Made by a program: the position numbers and the translations under genes
The notes under the pieces: model-generated
What the model was told of the DNA's origin: nothing
Database searches by the model: none
What the model saw: the letters and a program-made list of their open reading frames with translations, nothing else
Origin: Saprospiraceae bacterium
Lineage (GTDB): Bacteria > Bacteroidota > Bacteroidia > Chitinophagales > Saprospiraceae
Direction of reading: 5' to 3'
DNA: 59,485 nucleotides
NCBI GenBank assembly: GCA_029251525.1
Contig: JAQXDE010000053.1
Location: 1-59,485 of the forward strand
In this document: piece after piece, positions 18,411 through 26,872 of the stretch
How positions within the stretch are numbered: the stretch's first letter is position 1
How the letters are laid out: every line of letters begins with the position of its first letter

Positions 18411-21266
18411 TTAAAAGCCTCCAAATACATCTGCATTATTCTTTTTATAAGGCAACTCAATAAAATCCAAAGACGAAGGTTTTACTCTTAGAAAGAAACT
18501 ATAAGTTGTCCGTTCTGGCTGCCAACTCATTCCCATTTCCCAACAATGCAAATCTCGATAAAATGAAAAATCAGGAAATGTTACCTTTTTATCTCTAAAA
18601 TTATAACCAATTCGACCTACCGTAACTTTCCAATTATCTGTCAAATTAATATTTCCACGAGTTTCAATAGAGTGATTAGTGACTACCAAAGTATCTCTAC
18701 CCGTAGCAATAGAGGGTTCAAATTCCAAATTAAAATTGTAACTAATTCTGAAGTTTTCAAATAAATCTAAAAAACCTTCTCCTGATTTTACGCTACCTCT
18801 CGATGCGTTCACATTACCTTGTTTAGAACCAAATGATGTATTCTCTTGATTAAAATTTCCATTAGAAAAGGAAGATGCTCCTTGTCCAGTTTTTTGCTCA
18901 GATTTTCTTTTACCAAACAATTCCCTTATTTGCTTTACAGAAATACTCGTACTAGTTCTCATAACGGCATTGACGAATCGAAGGGGCTTTTTATTAGAAT
19001 CCCAATAGAACGTATTTATTTTCCTAATTCGATCTGAATCTAAAGCATAAGGACTCCAAGTTGCAGACAAATTCACATTGGTCATTCCATTAAAAAATCG
19101 AGTACTACCCGTTGCTCGCACATCACTCCATTGTAATGAATCTTTTGCTAAATTATAATCTCCATTCAGATTTATATCATTGAATAACTTGAACTTTTTG
19201 GCAGTCGAATCTTTCTTAGACCAATATTTTGCTTCAAAATTATTTCTAATTCCATAAGTTAATCTCATCTGCTTTCCTCCCGAACCAGGACTTCCATAAA
19301 CACCATTTGCAAATACATTATAAGTAGTGGTATCCATCTCTGTCAAAGGAGTCTCGGGAGAGATTACATCTTTATAGTAACCAAATTCTGGATTAGTGTA
19401 ATCAGGCGTAAAAGTAAAACCTATAGTAGGTTTTGCCACGTGTCTTATTCCACGAATCAACCCTTTTTTAAAATTCTTGGTAAAATATCTAGTTGTATTT
19501 AAATTTACACCAGCATTTAGTTGAAAATATCTAGAAAATCCATTGACTTTTTTCTCCTCAATACCGCCATATGAAGTCGTATCTGATGTGATTTCATAAA
19601 CCGTTCCATCAGGATTAAACGAGGTATCTTGGACGATAACCAAATCAGATACATATTCTTTTTCTAATTCATTACCATACCAAACATCTGTGAAGCTAAT
19701 ATTTGGAGAAACATTTATGTATTTAAAAATTTTAAAATTCAAATCTGAAGTCATTTTATGTCTCATTCCATACTGTGCACTCTCCAAAGTTTGTTTGGTA
19801 AATAAGGTTGTATCAGTTGTTGTAAATCGATTTTGAGCGTTCATATCATACTTAAATGTAATTCGCTCATACCATTTTTCTTTTCCGACTCTATCCTCTT
19901 TTTTAAATGGATAGATCCGATCCATCACTAATCCAACTGTAGGCAAATTAAAAGTCACAGAATTAGATCGAGTATTTTGAGAATGATTCATACTTGCTGT
20001 TAAGTTGAATGGGCTCCCCGGAAATGCTTGTCGGTAATTAATATTAGAGCTTAATGAATTGTCTAAAACACTATTTGCATCATTATAATTTCGACTTTGA
20101 AATCCGTTGGTCTGTATATTTACGCTAGCGCTAAACGACCTATTAGGGTGAGCAGAGCGATCTTGTGAATGAGACCATCGAAGGCTTAATGATCGATCCC
20201 TTGACTTACTTGCATCTGATAATTCTTGCACACGATCTGAAAATGACAAATTAAAATTTCCTGAATTTTTGTACCGGTATTTGTATCGAGTATTAGCATT
20301 CAAGCCCCAAGTTCCTTTGAAGTAAATATCACCCGTTACTTTGGTATCCCAGTTATCATTGATAGGGAAATACCATCCAACATTTCTCAATCCAAAACCC
20401 CAAGTTTCAGAAAATTCATAATCTCTTGGAAAGATAAGTCCTGTTCTTGCTCCTTGTTTTAATGGAAAAAAACCGAAAGGCAATGCCAAGGGAGTTGGAA
20501 TTCCGCCCAATTCAATATTTGAGGGGCCAACTACAGCAACCTCCCCTGAAATCATTTTCAACTTTTTTGCTCTAATACCAAAATGTGGATACGGATGATT
20601 ACAGGTCGTAAAAATAGAATTTCGATTATAGGCTATATCACTTTTTATCGTATCAGATGGATCCGCCTTAACCCCTTGAAAAATCTTCGACTCACTCCCA
20701 TGTATGTATAGGTCGCCCTCTTGTGTTACCGCATCATATATTTTTCCTTTCTTAGTTTTAAAATTAAATTGGATTTTTTTTGCTGAAAAATTTTGTTCAC
20801 CTTCATCAAAAACCGGATTTCCAATTCGATAACCTAAAGAATCCGACAAGCCTTCAGCAGTTACAATATTATTACCAAAATCAATTGTTATTCGCTCTGC
20901 TGTCAACTTTAGGGTATTTTGAACCACGATAGCTTCTCCAAAAAGATAGACTTTTTTATTTTTAATATCATAATTCATAGAGTCCTTACAATCATACTCC
21001 ACAGGTTCGTCTGGAGAGTCTGGAGATATCTGCACTGTTAACTTTTTTTGGCTAGAATTTGGAGGATTTACTATAGTTGGAATGGGTTGACTGAGAGAAT
21101 CCGAAAAAGTTGGTATCGTGTCAGTTATAGACTTTATTGATTTTACTGGACGATCCTGACCATTGGCAATTGTCGCCAATCCCAACAAAAAAAGTAAAAC
21201 CAAAGTAAAAAGTCTTTTCAAAGTCAAGTTTTTAATGATCAATGGGTCGTTTAAAGACAAAAACAA
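18411..21266 (-). CDS. LptD-like LPS-assembly outer-membrane protein
   Basis: LptD forms the outer-membrane barrel that inserts LPS into the outer leaflet. The 951-residue product has a signal peptide (hydrophobic residues about 18-35, ending ANGQD), a low-complexity linker, and an OstA/LptA-like beta-jellyroll (about 95-230; for example KKVYLFGEAIVVQNTLKL and KTKKGKIYDAVTQEGDLYIHG). The barrel part follows, with the conserved IELGGIPTPLALPFGFFPL and many aromatic-ended strands to the C-terminus. The LptD cysteines of Proteobacteria are not evident. The annotated ATG leaves about 16 residues before the signal core, so a later start is possible. LpxB and this protein belong to the same LPS pathway; the gene is divergent from the amidase. 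Confidence 0.88.
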   Translation of the reverse strand: MFLSLNDPLIIKNLTLKRLFTLVLLFLLGLATIANGQDRPVKSIKSITDTIPTFSDSLSQPIPTIVNPPNSSQKKLTVQISPDSPDEPVEYDCKDSMNYDIKNKKVYLFGEAIVVQNTLKLTAERITIDFGNNIVTAEGLSDSLGYRIGNPVFDEGEQNFSAKKIQFNFKTKKGKIYDAVTQEGDLYIHGSESKIFQGVKADPSDTIKSDIAYNRNSIFTTCNHPYPHFGIRAKKLKMISGEVAVVGPSNIELGGIPTPLALPFGFFPLKQGARTGLIFPRDYEFSETWGFGLRNVGWYFPINDNWDTKVTGDIYFKGTWGLNANTRYKYRYKNSGNFNLSFSDRVQELSDASKSRDRSLSLRWSHSQDRSAHPNRSFSASVNIQTNGFQSRNYNDANSVLDNSLSSNINYRQAFPGSPFNLTASMNHSQNTRSNSVTFNLPTVGLVMDRIYPFKKEDRVGKEKWYERITFKYDMNAQNRFTTTDTTLFTKQTLESAQYGMRHKMTSDLNFKIFKYINVSPNISFTDVWYGNELEKEYVSDLVIVQDTSFNPDGTVYEITSDTTSYGGIEEKKVNGFSRYFQLNAGVNLNTTRYFTKNFKKGLIRGIRHVAKPTIGFTFTPDYTNPEFGYYKDVISPETPLTEMDTTTYNVFANGVYGSPGSGGKQMRLTYGIRNNFEAKYWSKKDSTAKKFKLFNDINLNGDYNLAKDSLQWSDVRATGSTRFFNGMTNVNLSATWSPYALDSDRIRKINTFYWDSNKKPLRFVNAVMRTSTSISVKQIRELFGKRKSEQKTGQGASSFSNGNFNQENTSFGSKQGNVNASRGSVKSGEGFLDLFENFRISYNFNLEFEPSIATGRDTLVVTNHSIETRGNINLTDNWKVTVGRIGYNFRDKKVTFPDFSFYRDLHCWEMGMSWQPERTTYSFFLRVKPSSLDFIELPYKKNNADVFGGF

Positions 21267-21422
21267 AAAAGGTCAACGTTAAAACCAAAATTGTAAATAT
21301 CAATACTTTATTAACATTTTGATTTATTTCTTATCTTTATAAAGGGTTTTATTGAAATTTGAGAATAGAATATTATCCTAAAAGCTACGAAAACTCTTTT
21401 TACAAAAAACATGTGAAACATT

Positions 21423-22652
21423 ATGCGACACAACATACTCTATTCAACGTTTATTTTGCTTCTTATGTCTAGTTCTTTTCTCAACTTTAACTATAGTTAT
21501 ACCCCACATTTAGCTATTGCTAATAATATTAGCACAGCTAGTACCCCAAATTTCGGCAAAGATAACCAACTCGATCATTTCACAAAACTAGATTACCAAC
21601 TTCGTACTGTTGTTATTGATGCTGGACATGGAGGTCATGATCATGGTTGCTCAGGAAAACACTCTAAAGAAAAACATATTGCTCTCAATATTTCTAAAAA
21701 ACTTGGTAGATATATCAAAGGAAAATTTCCTAAAGTAAATGTTATTTTCACGAGAGAAACAGATATTTTCATTCCTCTTCACACCAGAGCAGAAATTGCG
21801 AATAAAAATAAAGCGGATCTTTTCATCTCTATTCATTGTAATGCTATTGGAAAACAAAAGCATCTAGTACGAGGAACGGAAACTTACGTAATGGGGTTAC
21901 ATAATGCTGATGAAAATCTTGCTGTAGCTAAGAGAGAAAATGAAGCAATACTTTTAGAAAAAGACTATAAAAAAAACTATCACGGTTTTGATCTAGAATC
22001 TCCAGAAGGACATATTATTCTGGCAATGGTTCAAAATGCGTTTCTTGAACAAAGTATTTCTTTTGCCGAGAAAGTAGAATACAACTTTAAATTTCTAGTA
22101 GGACAAAAAAGTAGAGGTGTTAAACAAGCTGGATTTTTAGTTTTAAGAGAAACAACAATGCCGAGTGTTCTTATAGAAACAGGTTATCTGACTCATAAAT
22201 CGGATGAAGAATATATGAAATCCAAACGAGGTCAAGACGAATTGGCTTTTGCTATTTTTAAAGCATTTCAATCCTACAAAAGAGAAGTTGAAGCAGATAA
22301 TGCCACCACTCCTGCAGCATTACCTACAAAAAGATTAAATCTTATCAATTCACAGAAATCAGAACAGCAAGAAGATAAAGCAAATAGGTCTAAAATATCC
22401 TCAAAATCGAAAAAAATCTTCAAAATCCAACTAGCCTCATCTAACAAATCAGTAGAAACCAACACTTCCAAATGGAAAAAGGTCAAATTTCCTATCGAAA
22501 TGAAACGAGAAAATGGAAATTTCAAGTACCTTGCGGGCGATTTCAGAACCCTTGCGGAAGCCAAGGCTGCTCGTGAAAAAATTAGAAAGCTAGGTTTTAA
22601 AGGTGCATTTGTTGTAGCCTATCGAGCAGGAAAACGAGTGAAGACGAAATGA
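21423..22652 (+). CDS. N-acetylmuramoyl-L-alanine amidase with SPOR domain
   Basis: The 409-residue exported protein carries an Amidase_3 domain (about residues 62-285): VVIDAGHGGHDHG (zinc His), the Glu of GKHSKEKHIAL, SIHCNA (second zinc His) and the C-terminal VLIETGYLTH with the catalytic Glu. It cuts the amide between muramic acid and the peptide stem, needed for septum splitting. After a charged linker, residues about 332-405 (IFKIQLASS, KYLAGDFRTLAEAKAAREKI) form a SPOR domain, which binds glycan denuded of peptides at the septum. The signal peptide covers about residues 1-35. The MCE gene follows after 70 bases and is likely co-transcribed. Confidence 0.94.
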   Translation: MRHNILYSTFILLLMSSSFLNFNYSYTPHLAIANNISTASTPNFGKDNQLDHFTKLDYQLRTVVIDAGHGGHDHGCSGKHSKEKHIALNISKKLGRYIKGKFPKVNVIFTRETDIFIPLHTRAEIANKNKADLFISIHCNAIGKQKHLVRGTETYVMGLHNADENLAVAKRENEAILLEKDYKKNYHGFDLESPEGHIILAMVQNAFLEQSISFAEKVEYNFKFLVGQKSRGVKQAGFLVLRETTMPSVLIETGYLTHKSDEEYMKSKRGQDELAFAIFKAFQSYKREVEADNATTPAALPTKRLNLINSQKSEQQEDKANRSKISSKSKKIFKIQLASSNKSVETNTSKWKKVKFPIEMKRENGNFKYLAGDFRTLAEAKAAREKIRKLGFKGAFVVAYRAGKRVKTK

Positions 22653-22722
22653 TAAAATAAGAACTGTTTTATTTTCATCCGTCATAAAAAATGTTAATCA
22701 TCTAAAAAAATACCGATAGGTT

Positions 22723-23793
22723 ATGTCTAGAGAAACAAGAATTGGAATTTTATCCATATTAGTAATTGCTGCCTCGATATGGGGATATAAGTTTATCAAA
22801 GGTCAGAATATATTTTCCTCTCAACAGTTTTTTTATATAAACTATAATGATGTTGGCCAAATGCAACAATCAAGTCCTGTTTTTAATTTAGGATTTCAAA
22901 TTGGGACTGTAACTGATATTTATAGAGAGCCTAATAGCTATGATAAAGTAGTGGTAGAAATTGAAGTAATTAAAAAATTTAAAGTACCAAAGGGAACAAT
23001 TGCTATTATTAACCAATCTGCGATGGGGGATAAATCAATTCACCTTACCTTTGATAAACCCTGCTCTGGATCTGATTGTGCGCAAAGTGGTGATTATCTT
23101 AAAGGTGAATACAAATCTGTTTTAGGTTCAATGACGAGCCCTAATGAAGTCAAGCAATATTTGGACGAAGTGGTTAAGGGACTCAAAGATGTAACTGGAA
23201 AATTAGATACAATGGTCAATGATCCAAATAACGTGATGGGTAAAACCATGAGTGATCTTCAATTAACCATGGCAAATATGAAAAATTTGACGGGTAACCT
23301 TAATAGAGAAATGGCCCGAAATGGAAAAGTTAATAATATTCTCGAGAACGTAAAAGAGTTAACCGCTAGTTTAGAAGAACAAAAGATAAAATCTATTCTT
23401 GCTAACGCAGATTCTATCTCATCAAAAGTCAATTCTATTGATTTAAAAGCGATCTCTGATAATACTAACAAAACCATGGAAGAGACTCAAACTGCTATTG
23501 CTAGGATGAAAAAAACAATGGAAGAGGCGGATAAAGCAATTCTCGAATTTAACAATCTTCTAGCTGGAGTAAATAAAGGAGAAGGCTCACTTGGCAAGTT
23601 AGTTAAAGATGATCAGCTATATGATGAGCTAAAAGAAGCAGCAGAAAAAGCTAATGTTTTAATGTTAGATATTCAACAAAGACCGGCTAGGTATATCCCA
23701 TTTAAATCAAGAAGAAAAGTGAGAAAAATTGATGAGAAAAATCCTCTTGTCATTTCTGCAAAAGAAAATACAGCAGAAAAAAAGAAGGACTAA
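22723..23793 (+). CDS. MCE/MlaD-family lipid transport protein
   Basis: The 356-residue protein has one N-terminal membrane anchor (about 8-24) and then an MCE domain (about 35-112) with the signature FYINYNDVGQMQQSSPVFNLGFQIGTVTDI and a conserved turn at MGDKSIHLTF. Such proteins form hexameric rings that move phospholipids between the two membranes. The rest (about 125-300) is a long alpha-helical region with repeated Asn/Lys/Asp-rich heptads, which may form a tunnel-like needle or stalk, and a basic end (KSRRKVRKI). The usual ABC permease and ATPase partners (MlaE, MlaF) are not in the window. It lies 70 bases after the amidase gene. Confidence 0.9.
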   Translation: MSRETRIGILSILVIAASIWGYKFIKGQNIFSSQQFFYINYNDVGQMQQSSPVFNLGFQIGTVTDIYREPNSYDKVVVEIEVIKKFKVPKGTIAIINQSAMGDKSIHLTFDKPCSGSDCAQSGDYLKGEYKSVLGSMTSPNEVKQYLDEVVKGLKDVTGKLDTMVNDPNNVMGKTMSDLQLTMANMKNLTGNLNREMARNGKVNNILENVKELTASLEEQKIKSILANADSISSKVNSIDLKAISDNTNKTMEETQTAIARMKKTMEEADKAILEFNNLLAGVNKGEGSLGKLVKDDQLYDELKEAAEKANVLMLDIQQRPARYIPFKSRRKVRKIDEKNPLVISAKENTAEKKKD

Positions 23794-23810
23794 TTTTTTC
23801 TTTTTTGAAT

Positions 23811-23855
23811 AAAAAGAGCCGATCAAGACATTAATAATCTTGATCGGCTCTTTTT
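23811..23855. terminator. Strong bidirectional terminator that overlaps the murB stop codon
   Basis: AAAAAGAGCCGATCAAGA (23811-23828) and TCTTGATCGGCTCTTTTT (23838-23855) form a perfect 18-bp stem with a 9-base loop. It ends the MCE transcript on the plus strand and murB on the minus strand; the last two bases of the right arm belong to the murB stop codon (23854-23856). Confidence 0.92.
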
Positions 23856-24861
23856 ATAAAACATTAACTTCCAATTTTAATTTAATACCAAATTTCTTCT
23901 CAACCGAATTAATAATTTTTATCGACAATCGTAGAATCTCTTTGCCCGTTGCATTTCCGTAATTTACTAGTACAAGCGCCTGCTTTGCATGACTACCTGT
24001 ATTCCCAACTCGTCTCCCTTTCCATCCGCATTGTTCAATTAACCAACCAGCAGGAATTTTGATTTTATCATTCTCTAAATGATAAAAAACGATGTGAGGA
24101 TAAGATTTTTGTACCAATTTAAATTGCCTTTTTGATATTTCTGGATTTTTAAAAAAGCTTCCAGAGTTTCCTAATTCAATAGGATCAGGTAATTTTGTAG
24201 AACGGATTTCGATTACAACTTGAGAAACATCCTTAATTGTTGGATTTTTTATTTTCTTCGCTTCAAGGCTTTGCTTAATAGAACCATAATTTAAATTGAG
24301 TTTAGGGTTTTTTGACAGTTTAAAATACACTTTAATGATGCAGTATTTATCTTTCAACTTTTTCTTAAAAATACTTTCTCGATAACCAAATTGGCAATCT
24401 TTTTTTCGAAATGTATGTATATCTCCTGTTGCCAATTCTACCGCTTCCAACTTATGAAAAACATCTTTCAACTCAACCCCATAAGCACCTATATTTTGAA
24501 TTGGAGAAGCTCCTACCCTACCTGGAATCAAGGATAAATTTTCTATGCCGCCCCACCCTTTTTTGATGCACCACAAAACAAATTGATGCCAATTTTCTCC
24601 TCCCCCGGCTGACACATAAATACTTTTGGGAAAATCTCTTTCTACTTTTTTTCCAAAAATAGAATTATGAATTACTAGTCCTTTCACCTTTTGGGTTAAC
24701 AATAAATTACTACCACCTCCTAAAATAAAAATCGTTTTTCTGTTTTTTGATAAAACATTCTGTAACTCATCCACCGACCGAACCTCAACAAAGGATTCTG
24801 CTTTGATATCGATACCAAAGGTGTTCAAAGATTGAAGTGATTTATTACTTTCATAATTCAT
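23854..24861 (-). CDS. murB: UDP-N-acetylenolpyruvoylglucosamine reductase
   Basis: MurB reduces the enolpyruvyl group with NADPH and FAD to give UDP-N-acetylmuramic acid, an early step of peptidoglycan synthesis. The 335-residue length matches the E. coli (type I) form. Visible motifs are LGGGSNLLLT (FAD binding), LSLIPGRVGASPIQNIGAYG, FGYRESIFK, GNSGSFFKNP with the catalytic Ser, AGWLIEQCGWKG and HAKQALVLVNYGNATG near the C-terminus. The ATG at 24861 gives the normal N-terminus with NTFGI. Convergent with the MCE gene, sharing its terminator. Confidence 0.96.
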   Translation of the reverse strand: MNYESNKSLQSLNTFGIDIKAESFVEVRSVDELQNVLSKNRKTIFILGGGSNLLLTQKVKGLVIHNSIFGKKVERDFPKSIYVSAGGGENWHQFVLWCIKKGWGGIENLSLIPGRVGASPIQNIGAYGVELKDVFHKLEAVELATGDIHTFRKKDCQFGYRESIFKKKLKDKYCIIKVYFKLSKNPKLNLNYGSIKQSLEAKKIKNPTIKDVSQVVIEIRSTKLPDPIELGNSGSFFKNPEISKRQFKLVQKSYPHIVFYHLENDKIKIPAGWLIEQCGWKGRRVGNTGSHAKQALVLVNYGNATGKEILRLSIKIINSVEKKFGIKLKLEVNVL

Positions 24862-25040
24862 GATGGCAAAGTTACAGAGTTGATTCTGATTTTTTAATAA
24901 AAAAACTAAGAAGTTAAGATTAATGACTGATCTTCAACATCAATCAGTAGAAAAGATGTTAGTCAACTAATTTCCAATTAGAGATCAGTTTTAAAAAAAA
25001 ATTGATAATTTTAATTTTCAAATAAAAACTAGCTTGATCA

Positions 25041-25895
25041 ATGAATAAGTTCCTCTTCATGACTTTCATCTTTTCTACTTTTATCATGTCTTGTGATAAG
25101 TCTGTTTTGGATAAACCCTTTAACCCCATCCTTTATAAAACAGCGTTTACACAGTTCTTTAAAGATGAAAATATTTCTAATAAAGATGCATTTCTAATCA
25201 ATTACTCGATCATCCGACAGCGTGAGTATTTAGGTTATGAAATAGAGAATAAATCCTACGGGGAAATTTTAGAAATGGCAAGAGTCTTTAACCAAAATGG
25301 AATCCCAGTCAAAGAGACCTATGATGAAACTGAATATGAAGACGACCTAGAAGTTACTGTCAGTAACATAAAATCTACCTTTCTTAATAAATCAGAAAAT
25401 TCAACATCTAAAGTTAAAAATTTGAAATTTAAAGTAACCTACAAAAATATTTCGAAAAATGACGTTGCCTTAAATTTAACAACTTTTATTATTAATGGTC
25501 CATTCAAGCAACACTTGATAACAGCCGGATATGAAACTAATTGCAAAATCTTAGCTAACAAAGAAATGGTAGTAAATTATGTCATCAATTCTAAAAAAAT
25601 TAAAGCCAATCTTTTGTATGGAAAAACAAATAAAATAAAAAGACTAATGATTGATGATATTATTGATAATATCGAAATCAAACTTGGAGGATTAACTGTT
25701 GATAAAGATTCACAACATTATGAGGAATGTTTTATAGAAGACCTCGTGGTAGAACCTTTTCAGTTAAGCAATTATAAAGAAATGTACCCAAATAAAAATT
25801 TCAAGGCAAAAAAAATTAATGGTATTCAAACAGTACATCGTGGACCAAGATTCTTTTCAAAAAAAGATATTGACGATGCAATAAATTATAAGTAA
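25041..25895 (+). CDS. Lipoprotein of unknown function
   Basis: The 284-residue product has a lipoprotein signal with lipobox-like FIMSC (Cys18), so it should be lipid-anchored in the envelope. The mature part has a short helical segment with charged pairs (about 30-95) and then two beta-rich parts with strand patterns such as KNLKFKVTYKNISKNDVAL, where two alternating strands suggest an immunoglobulin-like fold. No family was recognised. It starts a tight plus-strand group: the next gene follows after 10 bases. Confidence 0.72.
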   Translation: MNKFLFMTFIFSTFIMSCDKSVLDKPFNPILYKTAFTQFFKDENISNKDAFLINYSIIRQREYLGYEIENKSYGEILEMARVFNQNGIPVKETYDETEYEDDLEVTVSNIKSTFLNKSENSTSKVKNLKFKVTYKNISKNDVALNLTTFIINGPFKQHLITAGYETNCKILANKEMVVNYVINSKKIKANLLYGKTNKIKRLMIDDIIDNIEIKLGGLTVDKDSQHYEECFIEDLVVEPFQLSNYKEMYPNKNFKAKKINGIQTVHRGPRFFSKKDIDDAINYK

Positions 25896-25905
25896 AAATA
25901 AACAT

Positions 25906-26241
25906 ATGAAAAATTCATTTTACGGAATCATCTCTATTATTTTACTCGGATTATTAGTGCACCAATATACTCCTTGGTGGAGTATTGTTATTGTCGCTGC
26001 AATTGTAGGCAGTATCATTAATGAGCATGCAGGTAAAAGTTTTTTGTATGGTTTTATTGGAGTATTTCTTTTGTGGGGTATTGCAGCTTATCAGATAGAC
26101 TCTGCAAATGAAAGTATCCTTTCCACACGAATGGCAGAAATATTTGGAGCAAACATGATCATAGCTACTGCTCTTCTCGGTGGATTGATAGGTGGTTTGG
26201 GAGCTTTAACTGGAACTCTTGGCCAACGTATTTTTAGGTAA
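25906..26241 (+). CDS. Small membrane protein, four segments
   Basis: The 111-residue protein has about four hydrophobic segments (roughly 6-20, 25-38, 47-61 and 82-104), the last Gly-rich (ALLGGLIGGLGALTG). A short loop holds the charged pair DSANES and a second pair at TRMAEIFG. I do not recognise its function; similar short proteins occur in many Bacteroidota. It is 10 bases after the lipoprotein gene, so the two are very probably co-transcribed. Confidence 0.65.
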   Translation: MKNSFYGIISIILLGLLVHQYTPWWSIVIVAAIVGSIINEHAGKSFLYGFIGVFLLWGIAAYQIDSANESILSTRMAEIFGANMIIATALLGGLIGGLGALTGTLGQRIFR

Positions 26242-26294
26242 TTTTTCTTACTGTTAAGTAAAGAAATCTAAAAATTAAAGAATAAGAGGTTTAT

Positions 26295-26466
26295 TAATAA
26301 GCTAAAAAACGGTAAAAAGTCAACAAGTTATCTTTTTTTCATTTTGGAATTCACGCTGCTATAGTAGCTTTTTTATTTACCATAATTATTTAATGAACAA
26401 TCGGATAAATTAGAACTTAAAGAAATTCAAGAATTACCAAACAAACTCAATGACAGACATCTTGTT
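26295..26466 (+). pseudogene. Decayed copy of a 2TM-domain gene
   Basis: This stretch just upstream of the intact 2TM gene reads, across a frameshift, as NKLKNGKKS, then HFGIHAAIVAFLFTIII and a stop, matching NKKVKAKKG and HFGVFCATVLFLFTINF of the intact gene. After the stop, a second in-frame piece, DKLELKEIQELPNK, matches DKLELKEFKKLRNE at the end of the intact protein; the DNA there differs at only 2 of 24 bases (from 26403 compared with 26807). The middle of the domain is missing. It is best explained as a tandem duplicate that lost its second membrane segment. There is no start codon for a full product. Confidence 0.7.
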
Positions 26467-26488
26467 GATTTAAATCAAACAAAAAATT

Positions 26489-26872
26489 ATGACGGAAGAA
26501 GAAATATTTATTCGTGCCAATAAAAAGGTCAAAGCTAAGAAAGGGTTTTTTGTACATTTTGGAGTTTTTTGCGCAACAGTACTCTTCTTATTTACCATTA
26601 ATTTCTTAACTAGTCCAAAATTTTGGTGGTTTTTATTTCCTACTTTAGGTTGGGGAATTGGAATTGTAGCACATTACATCGGAGTCTTCGGCATCTCCGA
26701 TCCATCAGTTGAAGATTGGGAAAATAAAGAATTAGAAAAGGAAATGCGAAAAATAAAACGACAGTTTTTTATAGAACCTGAGAGTAAGAATGTACCGTTA
26801 CCCGATGATAAGTTAGAACTTAAAGAATTTAAAAAATTAAGAAACGAATGGGAGGATAAAGATTTTGTATAG
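26489..26872 (+). CDS. 2TM-domain protein
   Basis: The 127-residue protein fits the 2TM domain family: a charged N-terminus (EEEIFIRANKKVKAKKGFFVHF), two membrane segments (about 26-43 and 48-66, with PKFWWFLFPTLGWGIGI between and in the second) and the conserved ending VAHYIGVFG. A charged helix follows, with a C-terminal tail ending KDFV. The domain is widely found in Bacteroidota; its function is unknown, though it sometimes accompanies LytTR two-component regulators. A decayed paralogue lies directly upstream. Its last codons overlap the start of the next gene by 8 bases. Confidence 0.82.
   Translation: MTEEEIFIRANKKVKAKKGFFVHFGVFCATVLFLFTINFLTSPKFWWFLFPTLGWGIGIVAHYIGVFGISDPSVEDWENKELEKEMRKIKRQFFIEPESKNVPLPDDKLELKEFKKLRNEWEDKDFV

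Noticed and set aside
26350-26370. GCTGCTATAGTAGC followed by six T, resembling a terminator
   Set aside because: It falls inside the reading frame of the decayed 2TM copy and its stem has no stable loop; coding origin explains it.
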